64,000 nucleotides of DNA, taken from the NCBI GenBank assembly GCA_963576565.1, contig OY755038.1, forward strand, positions 64,818,908-64,882,907, written 5' to 3'. The DNA comes from Aspidapion aeneum. Taxonomy: Eukaryota; Arthropoda; Insecta; Coleoptera; Brentidae. The translations under genes were made by a program, and so were the position numbers. Numbering within the stretch: position 1 is the first letter of the stretch; the number at the start of each line of letters is the position of its first letter. Below, piece after piece: positions 45,107-56,735 of the stretch. The notes beneath the pieces were generated by a model. The model had not been told where the DNA came from, searched no databases, and worked only from the letters and a program-made list of their open reading frames with translations.

Positions 45107-46290
45107 ATGGAGCTCTTCAAGGAAAAAAGAAAAGTTTTAAGAAAGTCTGCAAGAAATATTTTTGAAGACGTGAAGCGACTTGAGACGCGAGAGGACGTGA
45201 GAGATCAAACAGAAAATATCGAGTATTTAAAAGAAGCGGTCTATGGACTAGCGGAAGAAATTCAAGACATTGATAAAGATATAGAAGTGATCTATTTAGA
45301 GAAGAAAGAAAATACCGATGAGACACGCAAAGAGTTCACTGACACTGTTCAGTTTAGGAATGAAATAAGAAAATATAAAGTAAAACTGGACATTTTAAGT
45401 AAGAAAATTTGAAAGGTGTCAAAAATTAAATTGGCCAAAACTTCAAATTAAAAAGTTTGATGGAAATTTAAAGAATTGGATAGCGTTTTGGGGCCAATTT
45501 AAGAAAATACATGAAGATCAGAACATAGAAAATGAAGACAAGTTTCAGTATTTGGTACAAGCTATGGAGGAAGAGTCTACTGTAAGGAAAATGGTCGAGT
45601 CATTTCCACCATCAAAAGAAAATTACGAGAAAGCAGTAGGTCAATTAAAATCAAGGTTTGCAAGGGAAGAACTTTTAATAGAAGTACGTAAGGGAGCTAC
45701 TAAATTTAGTTTTAATGAAGGATTCAGGTATGTCTCTGTCCACTTTATATGATAGTTTAGAAACTCAAATAAGGGCACTAGAATCACTGGGAGTAACATC
45801 CGATAAATATGCAGCTATGTTACTTCCGTTGGTGGAGTCGTCATTGCCAGTCGAATTTCTAAAACTATGGGAAAGAAAACGAAGTAATTTAAACACCACA
45901 GTAAACAATAATTTTAATTACTTGAATAATTTATTAGATTTCCTTAAAGTTGAAGTGGAAGCTGAACAGAGAATCTCTTTAGCACAGACACTGGGCCGAT
46001 CAGATATGGGACAGATAAACCAGGTAAAAACATTCGATGATAAAGAAAAACCAGAGTACACAGCAGCATCATTGTACAACATAACAGATACAAAATCAGG
46101 AGCATCTGGTAAGAGACCAATTTCATGTATTTTTTGTGACAACCATAATCATGCTAGTCAAGACTGTATTAAAGCTCAAAAATTTAGTCTAGACCAGAAA
46201 AAAGCTTTGATTATAAAAAATAGAGGTTGTTTTGCTTATTTAAAACCGAGTCATTCTGCAAATCGACGTAAAAGTACCGCTAAATTTTAG
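45107..46290 (+). pseudogene. gag: BEL/Pao gag
   Basis: The N-terminal part is charged and coiled-coil-like (ELFKEKRKVLRKSARN to about 45412; the first ATG is 45107). The frame then shifts. 45425-45752 encodes FDGNLKNWIAFWGQF and AREELLIEVRK, the DUF1759 core of BEL gag. It shifts again near 45740 and continues as SLSTLYDSLETQIRALESLG. A zinc knuckle CIFCDNHNHASQDC (CX2CX4HX4C) is at about 46125-46170. There are at least two frameshifts, so no full protein is made. Confidence 0.8.
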
Positions 46291-46306
46291 AAAACACTTT
46301 ACTATC

Positions 46307-47104
46307 ATGTGTCAAAATTTAAGTGAAAAATCGAAATCAAAAGATAACACTGTCGCCCAGCAAGTAGAAAACACGTGTAGCGTTACAGCTAATGAGACTC
46401 TGTTAAAAACCATATACCTTAAACTTTCGAGCGGAAAAAACAGCAAAATAGTCAGAGTGCTATTAGATGACGGGTCACAAAGGTCATTTATATCTTCTTT
46501 CTGCGCAAAAGAATTAAAATTAAAGAAAATAAGAGATGAAATTATTGTTCAGGGTCTTTTTGGGGGAATACAAAGCGAGCCTAAAGTTTGTCCACTTAAA
46601 GTGCCAAGTGTCATTTTTAGAGCAAGAAACTTTATGCAACCATATTCCAAAATTAAATAACAATCAAGTTCTAGATTATTTAAAAAGTAAACATATTTTA
46701 ATCAATGACGTAGCCTACAATAAAGGATTTGATACAATTGATGTTTTGTTGGGAGCTGACGTCATTGGACAGCTTTTAACAGGAAAAATAGAAAAAATTA
46801 ATGACAGTTTTTTGCGATCGAAACTAAGTTGTGTTGGATAATAATGGGCCGAATTATAAATAAAAATATGAGTAATCATGTTTTGAACTTTTCCTCATAT
46901 TTTACCGACTGTTCTATTGCTAAATTATGGGAATTAGACACAATTGGAATTCGCGATTCTCACGTAACAGAGTCAAAAGAAATGAGTGAAATCGAAACCT
47001 TAAAAAGATTCAAAGAAACTGTAGTGAAAAACAGTGAGAACAGATATGAGGTGAAGTTGGCATGGATTGCGGATGCCCTAAAATTAAGAGTAATTATAAT
47101 TTAG
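46307..47104 (+). pseudogene. BEL/Pao aspartic protease region
   Basis: The motif VLLDDGSQRSFIS is the DUF1758 retropepsin active site. It is followed by AKELKLKK and VQGLFGG, as in BEL proteases. A frameshift near 46640 moves the similarity to 46536-46841 (DVLLGADVIGQLLTG), and a further break leads to 46829-47104 (LWELDTIGI). Decayed. Confidence 0.75.
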
Positions 47105-47139
47105 CGGAAAAAAGTATGATGTCCAGTACAAAAAGACTA

Positions 47140-48089
47140 ATAACCTTAAATAAATTTTCAGATTACGACAAGACGTTCAAGGATTGGTAGAGTCAAGGAA
47201 TAATAGAAGAAATTGAAGACATAGAAAAGGATACCAATGTTCACTATCTCATCCACCACGCAGTCATTAAAGAAAGTAGTAACACGACGAAGATAAGACC
47301 AGTCTTCAATGGATCTTTAAAAGATAAAAATGGACATGCCCTGAATGACTTGTTAGAAAAAGGTCCATACTTCATAGAATTAATTCCACCTTTAATTATA
47401 CAGTTTAGATTATATAAAATTGGTGTGTATGTACAAGTGATATAGCTAAGGCATTTTTACAAATAAGTTTGTATGATGAGGATAGGGATTACTTAAGATT
47501 TTTGTGGTGGAAAGATTACTCTGAAAGAACGATTAAAATTTACAGACACAGACGAGTTGTCTTTGGTTTAAGACCTAGTCCTTTTCTACTAGCAGCTACT
47601 TTAAAATTTCATTTAGAGAACTCTCCTGAATTTTTAAAAGACACAGCAAATAAGCATTTAAAGTCTTTCTATGTAGATAACTGTGTCACAAGTGTAAGAG
47701 ATAGCAAAAATTTAAATAAGTTTATGAATGAGTCAAAGTTATTGCTTAGCGACGCTAGTTTTGATTTGAGAGGATGGATATATTCTGGCTACATGGATGA
47801 GAGAGATAATGAAAATGTAAATACGAATTTATCTATTTTGGGTTTATCTTGGAACTATGAGACTGATAATTTACTATGTGATACAAGTGAGATAAAAGAT
47901 ATTGAAAAAATTCAAAGAACAAAAAGAGGATTGCTTTCTACAGCTCAAAAGATTTTTGATCCAATTGGTATTACTTGTCCTGTTTCGTTGACACCTAAGA
48001 TTTTATTACAAGAATCTTGGAAACTAAACATTGGATGGGATTGTAGATTGCCTGAAGAAATTTGCATAAAATTTGACAAATGTTTATAA
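47140..48089 (+). pseudogene. BEL/Pao reverse transcriptase with YVDN active site
   Basis: The first part contains an in-frame stop after FKDW and reads KIRPVFNGSLKDKNGHALNDLL. A break near 47390 precedes SDIAKAFLQISL, the first catalytic Asp. The open part 47469-48089 has VVFGLRPSPFLLAATL and then YVDNCVTS, where the family has YVDD. The second aspartate of the catalytic pair is therefore Asn, so the enzyme would be inactive even without the frameshifts. Confidence 0.8.
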
Positions 48090-48098
48090 CAAATTCAT

Positions 48099-48674
48099 TT
48101 GGTTTCGCTATTTACGATTCCGAGATGTTTAGCTGTAAATTTTAATTTTGATGAAGCAAAGAACATACAGTTGCATGTATTTGTAAATGCAAGTAAATTG
48201 GCATATGCAGCTTGTGTTTTCATAAGGTTAGAATTGGAAAATTCAGTAAATGTGAGTCTGATTCAAGCAAAAACAAGAATTTCACCGATTAAACCTATGA
48301 CTTTACCCAGGTTGGAACTTATGGCCGCTGTCATTGGAATACGATTAACACAAACAGTAAAATCTGCAGATGAACTCTTTGCTGTTGAAACAATTTATTG
48401 GAGTGATTTAATGGTAGTTCTGTCATGGATAAAGACAAAAGCAATGTGGAATACATTTGTAGGAAATCGAGTGAGAGAAATAAGATCATTCAGTAATCCA
48501 GATCAGTTGAATCATGTACCTAGAAAAATTAATATTTGTGACGTTTTATCAAGAGGCTGTAACGTTGAACATTTGTTAAAAGAAAGGTGGTGGAATAGTC
48601 CAGACTGGCTTTTGAAAGATATTGGCCAACTACTGAAAATTATAATTTTGAAACAGATTTGGAAAAAATTATAA
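48099..48674 (+). pseudogene. BEL/Pao peptidase A17 / RNase H region
   Basis: Reads VFVNASKLAYAACVFIRL, where the family has DAS, then KTRISPIKPMTLPRLELMAAVIGIRL and IYWSDLMVVLSWI, the characteristic Pao RNase H-like block, then HVPRKINICDVLSRG. The frame is open within the segment but separated from its neighbours by stops. The N for D change in the first motif may affect activity. Confidence 0.75.
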
Positions 48675-48762
48675 ATACAAATTTAGCTGAAAATAAAGAA
48701 TTAGTTATTGATATTAATTTAAATAGACTTCAGTCTTTTAGTAAAATAGTAAAAATGGTTGG

Positions 48763-50222
48763 ATGACAAGATTTTGTGTGAATGCAAGAATGCCATGTAA
48801 AAAGTTTGTAAATAGCGACAAAGAAAAATATAGAAATAAAAATAAAATTTTAACTTTTCATGAAATGCCAAATGCAGAAAAGATTTTGTTTAGACTAATT
48901 GAGAATCAGACAATTGATGAAAAAATGATAAAAAAATTGCATGTTCGACGTGATTCTTTTAGTATTTTAAGAGTTGAATCAAAATTAGTTTATAGTGATT
49001 TCAAAGAAAATTTTATTTTTCTGATTCTTTTACCGGGAAATCATCCTATTATTAAGAAAATGATACTAGAAAAACATCTAAAAAATCAACATGCTGGAGT
49101 GAATTTACTTATGAGCATAATTAGAGAAAAAGTTTGGATTCTTAAAGCAAGAATTTTAATAGTAAAAGGGTTGTGACTCCTCCAGCGGCATTGCCTAAAA
49201 ATAGAATAGAAAATACGGAAGTATTTGAGGTAGCTGGCATTGATTTGGCAGGTCCATTGTATTTAAAAACAAAGCAAAAATGTTTGATTGTAATTTTCAC
49301 GTGTGCAGTGTATAGAGCGGTACACTTAGAACTTACATTGTCATTATCCACCGAAGCGTTCTTGTTTGCCTTCAGAAGATTTATAAGTAGAAGAAGAAGA
49401 CCAAATGTAATCTACACAGACAATGGGACCAACTTTATAGGAATGGAGAATCAGCTGTCAAGATTAGATTGGAGTAAAATTGAAGAATATTCGAATATTA
49501 GAAAAATAAAATGGATTTTTAATCCACCTGCAGCACCTTGGTGGGGTGGATTCTGGGAACAACTTGTGAGACTTGTCAAAGATTTGTTAAAGAAAAACTT
49601 GGGCAGAGAAAATTTATTTTACGAGCAACTTTATACTATTCTTTGTGATATAGAAGATGTAATTAATAAAAGACCTTTGACATATGTTTCAGAGGAGGCT
49701 GATTTGGTGCCCTTATGCCCGATAAGATTTCTAAAACCTTCCAATGAATTCAATAATAGTATAGAGACAGAAGACCTGGATAAAATAGAAAAAGAGCATT
49801 ATGTAAAAAGATTGAATTACATGCAGAAGATAAGAAGAGAAGCCCTAAGACAAAGGTTTGAAAAAGAGTACCTTGCAACCTTGATTCATTCTAAAAAATT
49901 AGGAAAAGAGAAAACGATAGAAGTGGAAGAGGTCGTTTTGACTGCGAATGAGAATAAAAAGAGACTTTCTTGGCCCCTGGGGAGGGTACTGGAGCTGTCT
50001 GAAGGAAGAGACGGCATCTGTAGGGTTGCAAAGTTGAAAACCAAAAATGGGATATTAGTTCGACCCTTACAAAGATTATTTCCCTTGGAGGTTTCTTCGT
50101 CAAGTGTAAACTACTTACTTCAAAAACCACTATCATTAGATGGAGAGAGCATAAGAAAAGAAAGTGACAAAGAAGCAATCGAAAAAGATGTGTCTACAAC
50201 TAGACGAGAACAGAGAAGTTGA
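48763..50222 (+). pseudogene. BEL/Pao integrase
   Basis: The first frame (48763-49176) ends with HLKNQHAGVNLLMSIIREKVWI, the N-terminal zinc-domain histidines. The paired cysteines that should follow are missing, apparently through a deletion at the frame change near 49160. The second frame (49173-50222) has the catalytic core: AGIDLAGPL, YTDNGTNF and PAAPWWGGFWEQLVRLVK, giving the D, D and E residues. A long C-terminal domain with RVLELSEGRDG and PLQRLFPLE follows. The core looks intact but the zinc domain is not. Confidence 0.82.
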
Positions 50223-50278
50223 TATGGAAGACTACTCAAGAAGCCAAAGCGGTTCTAGTCCAGAGTCGGCCGGGAGGA

Positions 50279-50429
50279 TGTTGGATCTCCCTATATAGTT
50301 TGTTATATTTTGATGTATTATTATGTATGTCATTGTTTTTGAGTTGTCAATAAAAATTATTAGAAAAAGTCAACGAAAAGGTCTCCTCACTTTTTACTTT
50401 AAATACATTTCCAAGAAGAGTTTCCAAAA
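50279..50429 (+). repeat. 3' LTR of the BEL/Pao element
   Basis: 151 bp, near-identical to 44930-45080, immediately after the purine-rich GGCCGGGAGGA. Confidence 0.85.
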
Positions 50430-50747
50430 CTTGGCATTTTTTATTTTTTTGTGACAACCAAAATGTCAGTGTCAATTTTTTAAATGTCATTTGGTACTAT
50501 AACTATAAACTTAGTTAAAAATAATAAGTATAGTATATAGTTTTTTATAATCATCAGTTAATTTATTCTACATGTATGTATGTATTCTACATCAAATTTT
50601 TTTTTAATTATAAATTTTTTTAATTAAATATTTATATCAATCATTTTTAACAATATGTTTTAGTTGGTACTAAAATCTTCTATTATTAACAAGTAACGGG
50701 ATGCTACCAATGCCAATATCTGTTTCCTTGGTGGCACTACTTATAAC

Positions 50748-51985
50748 GCTTAGTCAATAGTCTGAAAGATATAAAAGCGTAAGGGAAGACGAGAACGGGC
50801 ATAAGTCAAGACTGACTTAAAGAGTTGTTGTAGATAAATGTCCATAATATCAATAACCTCCCTCTCTATGCCTAATTACTATTGTTATTATATTTTATTT
50901 ACTTTTAAGGCGGATTTACTCTAAGTACAAAAGCTAGTAACTAAAATTTAGCGTGTAGCCTTCATGATTTAGTACTTGAGCAAGTAAGCCGTTTAGTCGT
51001 TTTTATTCTGCGAATAGAAGTAGACTCTATTTACTTGAGCAAGTAGCTTCCCCCACTCTTGTTTTCCGACTGGCGGAAGCAACCTGGACGCGTCTAAAGA
51101 GGATTTTAACCGACAGGATAGTTTAGTCAGTGCAGAAATACTAAAAATTGTGTAGACAACCACTTGGGTATAAACAAATTTAATTTAGTTACTGGCTTAA
51201 GTACTTGTTTCAGCGAAAAGAACCATGTAATTCCCCCTTTGTGGCAGATCTACACGCTTCCAGTGGTTGACAAAGTACTAAAGCCAGTAACTAAAATTTT
51301 GTTAATGAAACCGTATAGTCATCATGATTTAGTAGTTAAGCAAGTACCTATGTCAGCCCTAAACAAAAACAAATTTAATACTTGATTTAGCTACTAGATC
51401 CTGTAGATCCTCCATAAAAGTAAATTAATTGTAATAACAATAGCAATCAGGCACAAAAATGGAGGTTATTGATATTATGGACATTTAATTTACAGCAACT
51501 CTTGAAGTAAGTCTTAACTTATGCCCGTTCTCGTCTTCCCTTAAGGTGGATTCACACGGTTCCAGTAGCTGCAACAAGTACTAAAGCCAATAACTAAAAT
51601 TTATTAGGCATGTAGATTTCAGAATTTGGTACTTGAGCAAATAAGTCGTTTAGTCATTTTTAGTCAGTAGTTTAGTCATGTGATTAGTAGCAGGCTCTAT
51701 TTACTTGATCAATATCAATTTCCTCACACTTGTTTTGGTAGCAGAGAAATGGACGCATGTAGACACGATAGTTTACACGATTCTACAAAAGTTTATTAGG
51801 TTTTTAATTTTGAATAGCGGCGTAGTGCATCACTATTTCAAAAACTAAAATGCGTAGAAAACCAAATTCATTTAAGTAACTGGCTTAAGTACTTGTTCCA
51901 GCTACTGGAACTCTGCAACTCCGCCATTATGCTTTTATATCTTTCGGACTATGGACTAAGAGTTATTAGCAAGTGACATTCCTCA
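50748..51985. repeat. palindromic repeat with MITE copies at its centre and in one arm
   Basis: The left arm 50748-50905 is inversely repeated at 51405-51543 plus 51930-51985. Shared blocks are GACGAGAACGGGCATAAG, AATATCAATAACCTCC and AGTCTGAAAGATATAAAAG. The centre (50906-51400) contains two copies of a MITE with AAAGC.AGTAACTAAAATTT-type ends, back to back. A third copy interrupts the right arm (51544-51926). Confidence 0.65.
51544..51926. mobile_element. PIF/Harbinger-like MITE with TTA target duplication
   Basis: The ends GGTGGATTCACACGGTTCC and GGAACTCTGCAACTCCGCC are inverted repeats extending about 50 bp (CAGTAGCTG.AACAAGTACT block). TTA lies at 51541-51543 and 51927-51929. The inverse arm near 50790 shows the empty site (TTCCCTTACGCTTTTAT on the reverse strand), confirming the insertion. 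No ORF. The superfamily is inferred from the TTA duplication. Confidence 0.75.
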
Positions 51986-52204
51986 CTTTTGTTATTTAAC
52001 TGGCTAATTCGATCTGGGCGCATTTAGATAGGATCGTTTAGCCGATTTTAGTAAAGTGTATTAGTAGGGTTTTAATTTTGAATAGCAGTGCAGTTACCAT
52101 CTCGTCTCGCTAAAGTGTTAAACATACATATTAACTAATACTAATACTATACTTAAAAACATATACCAATCGAAAAATATTACCCTTCCTTTCACCGTGC
52201 TGCA

Positions 52205-52290
52205 GTTGGGTAGAAACAAATTTATTTTAGTTACTGGTTTTAGTACTTGTTCCAATTACTGGAAACATGTAAATCCTTCTTTAAATTTTC
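52205..52290. repeat. right end of another copy of the TTA-type MITE
   Basis: TTTAGTTACTGG.TTTAGTACTTGTTCCA.TTACTGGAA matches the right end of 51544-51926. The left part is degenerate (about 51990-52200). Confidence 0.5.
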
Positions 52291-52399
52291 TAGAGAGCTG
52301 CCAAAACAACGACACTTTTTAAACCCGCCTTTCGGTGTTCCCGTGCTTCCGTAGATTTTGTTTTTTCCAAAAAATCTGAATCTAAAATGAGGGTGAATA

Positions 52400-52764
52400 A
52401 TGGCAAATTTACACGGTTCCAGTACTTAAGCTAGTATCTAGAATTAATTTGTTTTTGTCCAGTGGTTGTCGACACGTATCTGAGTGATTCTTCCGTCCAA
52501 CGAGTCGGCATTGCAACGTGGTGTAATACGAAAATCGACTAAACTACCTTGTCAATATGCAGCTTCAGCCAGTATAGAAATAGGAATGAGGAAAGCCAGT
52601 TGTTCAGGTAAACAGGACCTGCTTCTATTCACGTGACTCAACTACTGAGTAAAAAGCTCACTTGCTCAAGTAATAAATCATGAAGTATACACGGTTCCGT
52701 CAGCTAAATTTTAGTTTGTGGCTTTGGAACTTGTTCCAGCTACTGGAACCTTGTAAATTCTTCT
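52400..52764. repeat. further copy of the TTA-type MITE
   Basis: The left end AATTTACACGGTTCCAGTAC and the right end GTTCCAGCTACTGGAACCTT are inverted repeats like those of 51544-51926. The middle contains CTACTGAGTAAAAAGC and ACTTGCTCAAGTAATAAATCATGA blocks common to the group. No ORF. Confidence 0.6.
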
Positions 52765-52840
52765 TAAAGCATGGCAATTAAGGACATAATCCTAAATCAA
52801 ATTTTGGTGTCGGCTAGCATTCAGGTAATAATAGACACAT

Positions 52841-53076
52841 ATTGGAATAAAACCTGACCTTATTTTAAAATCGACCCTATGGTGACAGATTTACATATAA
52901 AAAGCAGTTGCTTTGCTTAAAAAATCGGCCCTTGTGTATTTAAAAACCGGATTTATTAGTGTCGGTATTTATTAAATGAAAGTTAGCGACTGTATTATTA
53001 AAGTTGGCTTTGGTATGTCAATTTTTACAGGTCAGCTGTTAGTTTAGTCTAAATTAAAGTCAGGTTTTATTCCAAT
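52841..53076. repeat. short inverted-repeat element
   Basis: A perfect 18-bp inverted repeat (ATTGGAATAAAACCTGAC at 52841-52858 and its inverse at 53059-53076), with weaker similarity further in. Probably a small MITE. Confidence 0.6.
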
Positions 53077-53079
53077 AAG

Positions 53080-54074
53080 TCCCTAATATTTTATGATGCG
53101 ACGTTATATCTAGTGACTAAAATGTTTTCGCCTTTCTCTGTTATTTCTTTCTGATCCAACTAATTTGACATTTTTGTTTTGTTTTTTTTTTCACGCAATT
53201 ATTTTTAAAAATAGCAAAATTTGAAAAACGGTAATTAAAAATTACTTTTATTATTTTTATTTAACTGCATCTTTTCTTCAATCTAAAAGCCAAAAATTTC
53301 TTCTCTATTCCTGACAGAGGTGCTGTTAGACCCCAAGAAGTACCTAAAGACATGATTTTTTTTTTCATATTTTAATGTCCATCACCGTCAAACTACGTTT
53401 TCTTATAAAAGACGTCAGGCAATTTCTAGAAGAAGATATAGACTTTAATCTTATATGCTTAAAAGTTTTGAGGTTTGGTGGATGGTACATCTACAAACTG
53501 ACTTATAGGGGGAGGTTCCTAAAATGTTTGTGCTTTCAGGTCCGCTTTATACTAAAGCATTTAGATTAACATGGAGGAGGAGGTGGTGTGCCACGGTCCT
53601 TAAAATAAACCGGGCTATGAATCTAATATAAACATACCTTTGATACTTAACGGTCACATTCAGTTTGACTTGTAATAAAGCGGGCTAAAAAAAATAAAGA
53701 CAAAACTTACTAACAAACATTATTTTATGAAAATGTGCTAAAAACAGTTGGAAAACTACCTTTGTTTTCAAAAAATTACAAAAATATTAGTTTCTCATTA
53801 AGATATATCCTATCTAACTTTTGCTTACAAAAATCAGCTGGGCCACCAGTGACGTGAAAAATTCGACATATACAAGGTGTCCCAAATAAAAGCAACTACA
53901 TGAGGATTTCAGAAACGGTAAGAGATACGAGTTTGATTAAAAGAGAAAAAAGTTGCGCTATTCTAAGCCCAGTCAGATGCCGTATCAATATTAAAAATTC
54001 TGTTTTTTGTTTTTTGAAAATGAAATTTAATATAATTTGGTAGTTTTGTATAACAATTTTTTTCTAAGCCTTCT
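53080..54074. other. non-coding stretch
   Basis: A GTGTCCCAAATAAAAGC block at 53877 resembles the terminus of a mariner-type element, but no partner end was found. The frame 53375-53569 has no family features. Confidence 0.4.
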
Positions 54075-54294
54075 AGTTTATTTGAATCCATAGCCAAATT
54101 TGTTATTTCTTATGACCGCTATATTGGATTTATACTTTAATAAATGTGAATTTATTAAAAAAATAGTTTTTCACTTAGTTGGCTGTGAAACAAATGCCGT
54201 AGTTGTGTTTGTTGTCATACCTAGGTAACTACCTTTTAAAACTTTTCAATTTATTTAATTTATATTAAAATCTTTAAGGCCCTTATTTTTACCT

Positions 54295-54700
54295 TCCTAG
54301 CCCGCACAGCAATGGCTAGAGAAGTTATTGTTTTCGATCAAAAAATTTTTTTTTGAGATAACGCCGGAAATGAATTATTTGGGAGTATTTTGACCTACCC
54401 TACTGTGTGAAAATGTAACTCTGTCCGTAACACGATAGCTCCTAAGCCGCCCAACCGATTTTCATGAAATTTTTAGGTAAAATAGCATTTGATACGGTAA
54501 CGAGCTGATTAGATTTTGGTAGAAATTCATCAATGCAAATGACAGTTTTAAAAATGCTAACTTTTTAACGGAGCGTCGCATCAATATGTGGTTTTCGGAA
54601 TATTGTAACGCAAAAATTTGTGTTATAAAACCAAAAACTTGGTAGGAGCTTTCGTTTCAGAGATATTTATAAAAAACTGTTTTTAGGGTTCATATAGAAT
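54295..54700. repeat. dispersed repeat family A, copy 3
   Basis: Shows AGCCCGCACAGCAATGG, GAGATAACGCC, CTGTCCGTAACACGATAG, CCGATTTTCATGAAATTT and TTTTCGGAATATTGTA in order, the fullest copy of the family in the window. Inverse to 34080-34425. Confidence 0.65.
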
Positions 54701-54895
54701 GGAGTTTACTTGGAGTGTGCTAATGGGTTAGGAATGTATCAGATCCGTGATGGATCCATTTACTTAACTTTCCTCTAGCTAAGAAATAATACAATTTCTT
54801 AAAATCTATCTTTTATTTCTGAACAAAAGTTTAAATTTATTGTTTAATTTAAAATAAAACTAAAAACCGATAACAAAGCAGTGAATTAAATAAGC

Positions 54896-55790
54896 AAATA
54901 TACGAAAATTCCACCGTCGTTATTCATGCAAATCCTGCATCGATGAGACATACATGCATCTTTAACCATTTGTTCAGGAATTTCTTCTGTGGCTTGAACA
55001 ACGGCTGCCTCAAGTTCTTCTATATTATTATGAGTAGTGAAATAAACTTTATCCTTTAAGTATCCCCAAATTCAAAAATCAAGAGGGTAAGGTCCGGCGA
55101 ACGTGCAGGCTAGGCAAGTAGACCTAAATTTGCGATCCAGTTTTTTCCATGTTGCTAGTTCAAATAGTCGGTTATGATTCTTGCATTATGTGGAGGTGCT
55201 CCATCTTGCTGGAACCACATGTTTGCTACACCTTGAAGAGGCAAATTTTCTAGAATTTGATCAACGTAATTTTGTAAAATTTCTAGATATCTAGGTGCCG
55301 TCAAATTATTATGAAAAATGTTAAATAGTATGTGTTCGTTTATGTCTCCTAGCCATACATTTAAACCCCATCTAATTTGATGGTGCACCTCACGATTTAA
55401 GAACGGATTTCCATCGGCCCAGTACACGTACATATGTCTGTTAAACCCCGTTTGTAAGAACCTCAAGCGGAAAGTGAGGGTTTTTTTTCGATTTTTGTAT
55501 GAACCAATTGCAAAGTAAGGTTCTTCTCTCTAAGTCACCATCTCGGAGTGCTTAACTAATATGTGTTGCATATGGATGATACTTAAAATTTTTAATGATT
55601 CTTTGTGGTTGATTTGAGTACTTCAACATTACTTTCCAGTGCACGAAGGGAGATGCGAGGATCGTCAACAACACTTTGTAAAACCAGAGCTTCAATATTT
55701 TCATCAGGTTGTCGATTACGATTTTGTTTTTTAAAGGAACCATATTCAATTAATTTATTTCTAAGTATTCAGAAGATTGACAAAACTTGG
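54896..55790 (-). pseudogene. mariner/Tc1-type transposase remnant
   Basis: The open piece 55155-55466 reads FLQTGFNRHMYVYW, VHHQIRWGLNVWLGDI and MWFQQDGAPPHNARI, the second catalytic Asp motif of this family. Upstream (55467-55790) other frames give a helix-turn-helix-like stretch (DDPRISLRALESN) and IIKNFKYHPYATHI. Downstream (54896-55150) reads WPARSPDLTLLIFEFGGYLKDKVYF, where relatives have PLDFFLWG. The third catalytic residue region is thus changed. There are at least three frame breaks. The normal product would be a DDE/D cut-and-paste transposase; this one is dead. Confidence 0.8.
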
Positions 55791-56419
55791 TTGTCGTCTT
55801 TCTGGATATCTCTGAAAGTACATATCTCGAGCTCTTCGAGCATTCTTATTACATAAAATATAACATTCATACATATCTACTTTCTCTCAATTTGGAAATC
55901 GTTTCATGTTAAATTTGATTGAAAATGGGATCCAAAAAAAAATATTAAGTAATTTAGAAACTTTAAAACTCCAACAGATAAATCAAATAAATGACAAAGT
56001 TTTGACAGATAGTTACGTAGGTATGACAATAAACGCAACTACAGCCTTTGTTTCACAGCCAACCAAGTGAAAAACACTTTTTTAAATAAACTCACATTTT
56101 TCGTCATTAAAAGATAGGCTTATTATACATGGTTGAAAAGCTCCTTAATGCTCTATTTATTGAGGTAAGATTCGTAAGAATTCAATATGGCGGTCATAAA
56201 AAATAACAAAGTTGGCTATAGTTTCAAAAAAAACTTGAATACCTGGAAAAAATTTATTAATTCCATCCTCTTTGATATCATTTTTCACCACACTTGGCTT
56301 GTGTTCGGTGGATTTTGTTCATTTTTAAATGGGACCATCTCGACCCAAGACCCAGGCTAGGTACCAAATTTCATTGAAATCGGGCAAGCGGTTTTTGAGT
56401 AATGTGCGTTGGTCGTTAC

Positions 56420-56456
56420 AGACAGACATACAGACAGACATACAGACAGACAGACG
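56420..56456. repeat. GACA microsatellite tract
   Basis: CAGACAGACATA units repeat, the inverse counterpart of the 57213-57282 tract. Confidence 0.8.
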
Positions 56457-56697
56457 GCGCGACAAAAAAGTTTCAAAATCATCTGAAACGCAAAGATATA
56501 TAAAAATTTTGAAATCGGAGCAAGTTTTTTTTTCTCGAAAAAATTAGGATCACCATAGCTCACACTACTATGGTATAGCATATGTGTGAGCTAATATTTA
56601 ATATTATTTCTTTACCTATCTGCAAAAAAATCAAAAATGAGACCGAAAATGGCGTTATATAGGTAATAATTTGTATTTTTTTTTGTTTTATATAGAA

Positions 56698-56735
56698 GGT
56701 GCTTCGCTAACTTCATATGAAGTTAGCGAAGCACC
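56698..56735. repeat. 38-bp perfect palindrome
   Basis: GGTGCTTCGCTAACTTCAT is followed directly by its exact reverse complement. Half copies of the motif recur at about 56850-56872 and 56987-57008. Confidence 0.85.

Larger units (their letters stand above)
44930..50429 (+). mobile_element. BEL/Pao LTR retrotransposon, decayed
   Basis: Two 151-bp LTRs (44930-45080 and 50279-50429), TGTTGGATCTCC at the start, differ by only a few bases: ATATATGT versus ATGTATGT and CCAGG versus CCAAG. Between them are gag, a DUF1758-type protease, Pao-type RT and RNase H, and integrase in the standard order, all plus strand and broken by several frameshifts and stops. A purine stretch GGCCGGGAGGA lies before the 3' LTR. 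No target duplication was found, so one flank may be altered. Confidence 0.9.
54075..56245 (-). mobile_element. mariner/Tc1-type transposon with long inverted repeats, inactive
   Basis: Long inverted ends: 54075-54240 and 55985-56245. They share TATAGCCAA.TTTGTTATTT, ATGACCGC.ATATTG, GTTTTTCACTTGGTTGGCTGTGAAAC-like and TTGTCATACCTA.GTAACTA blocks. Between them is a reverse-strand transposase remnant (54896-55790). A copy of dispersed repeat family A lies at 54295-54700, inside the element. Confidence 0.7.
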
